Below are positions 63,367-64,000 of a DNA stretch of 64,000 nt, one piece after another. This DNA comes from Dendrophyllia cribrosa (taxonomy: Eukaryota > Cnidaria > Anthozoa > Scleractinia > Dendrophylliidae), in assembly GCA_024195265.1 (NCBI GenBank), contig JAJLRJ010000008.1, positions 26,060,932 through 26,124,931 of the forward strand. The letters are read 5' to 3'. Position 1 is the first letter of the stretch, and each line of letters opens with the position of its first letter. Under the pieces are notes generated by a model. The model was not told the origin of the DNA. It was given only the letters and a program-made list of their open reading frames with translations, and did no database searches. The translations under genes were made by a program, and so were the position numbers.

Positions 63367-64000
63367 GGAGACATAATGCTAAAACAAAGAAAACAGAGTG
63401 TAAACTAAAAAGTCAAGGGTTTTATGAAAAATGCTTAATTTAGACACGGAAATTTTGTTGCCTTTTATCATTAGTGTTTTGCAGTTGTATGTTTGACTAA
63501 ATCTCTATTAATAAAAATTAGTATTATATTGTAGCACAAAAGAATTTATTAAATACATGCTTGCCTAAAAGAAAAGTTCTTCCACTCAAAAGCTGCTATT
63601 TATATATATTCATCTGTATAATTTATATATTTATATATCAGTATACATCCTTGGCTGATATGTCGGAGCCATGACTTAAGCTCAATTAATAAAAAATAAT
63701 ATGTGAAAGCTAACTGCAGATAGCAAAGGCACTTGAATGTGGCAGCTGGCAGCCCACTTTACATATACACATGCTTGGTCAAAACAGCCAATTAAGCCAG
63801 CTCAGTTAATCTGAAACAGAACTGGACACTTATACATGCTCCTTTTTATTGGAAAATATATATTTTTCATTTTTCTTTTTTGTTGTTTTGATACAATGTA
63901 AATTTTCTTTAAAAAATTAGTTTGAAAAAGTAGACATGAAAGGGTGCTAGTGATTCTTAAGTTTGCAGTGTTCTGAGGTTGTATAATCTCCGGTGGTGCA
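63367..64000. other. Sequence upstream of the golgin start codon
   Basis: AT-rich (TATATA near 63600-63640), with no frame that I would call. A TTTTAG acceptor just before the ATG suggests that 5' UTR exons lie further right, possibly outside the window. Confidence 0.5.

Overview
The window is animal nuclear DNA and looks like an anthozoan cnidarian, most likely a stony coral. Its genes are intron-rich with GT-AG splicing. Its protein families are metazoan (a lysosomal beta-glucuronidase and a golgin-160-like coiled-coil protein). The dispersed repeats (tRNA-derived SINEs, short palindromic MITEs, LINE tails, poly(C/G)-linked repeats) resemble those I associate with coral genomes. The species assignment is inference. 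No bacterial features, CRISPR arrays or rRNA genes were seen.

Layout. (1) 836-21466, minus strand: a complete 12-exon beta-glucuronidase gene (copy 1, about 667 aa). Its last intron holds a 6.2-kb minisatellite of 32-bp units that appears to have expanded inside a MITE. (2) 21467-21747: a short head-to-head intergenic promoter region. (3) 21748-51036, plus strand: a second complete 12-exon beta-glucuronidase gene (copy 2, about 678 aa) with matching exon sizes. (4) 23985-41017: a 17.0-kb Polinton/Maverick-type virus-like element inserted in intron 1 of copy 2. It has terminal inverted repeats of about 1.7 kb that begin AG and end CT, and it is flanked by a perfect 6-bp duplication, GACACA. 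(5) 53285-63366, minus strand: a six-exon coiled-coil gene of about 1547 aa that I identify as a golgin A3 (golgin-160) homologue.

The element encodes a DDE integrase, a major capsid protein of the F54H12.2-like family, a large minor capsid protein with two tandem modules, an adenain-type protease, an A32-like packaging ATPase, a PX-like protein and several small basic virion-type proteins. Nearly all run leftward. At the right end are a GRF zinc-finger gene and a divergently transcribed gene whose product looks CARD-like. No type B DNA polymerase is visible, which is unusual for a Polinton. Together the genes amount to a capsid assembly, maturation, packaging and integration kit.

The most interesting signals are these. 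Three element genes are interrupted by a UGA at which a +1 shift re-enters the open frame; one context is UCC-UGA, as in antizyme. An A-box/B-box tRNA-like sequence lies inside each TIR. A T-A7-TG motif recurs at three consecutive start codons. The 32-bp minisatellite can be traced to a 7-bp direct repeat inside a MITE.
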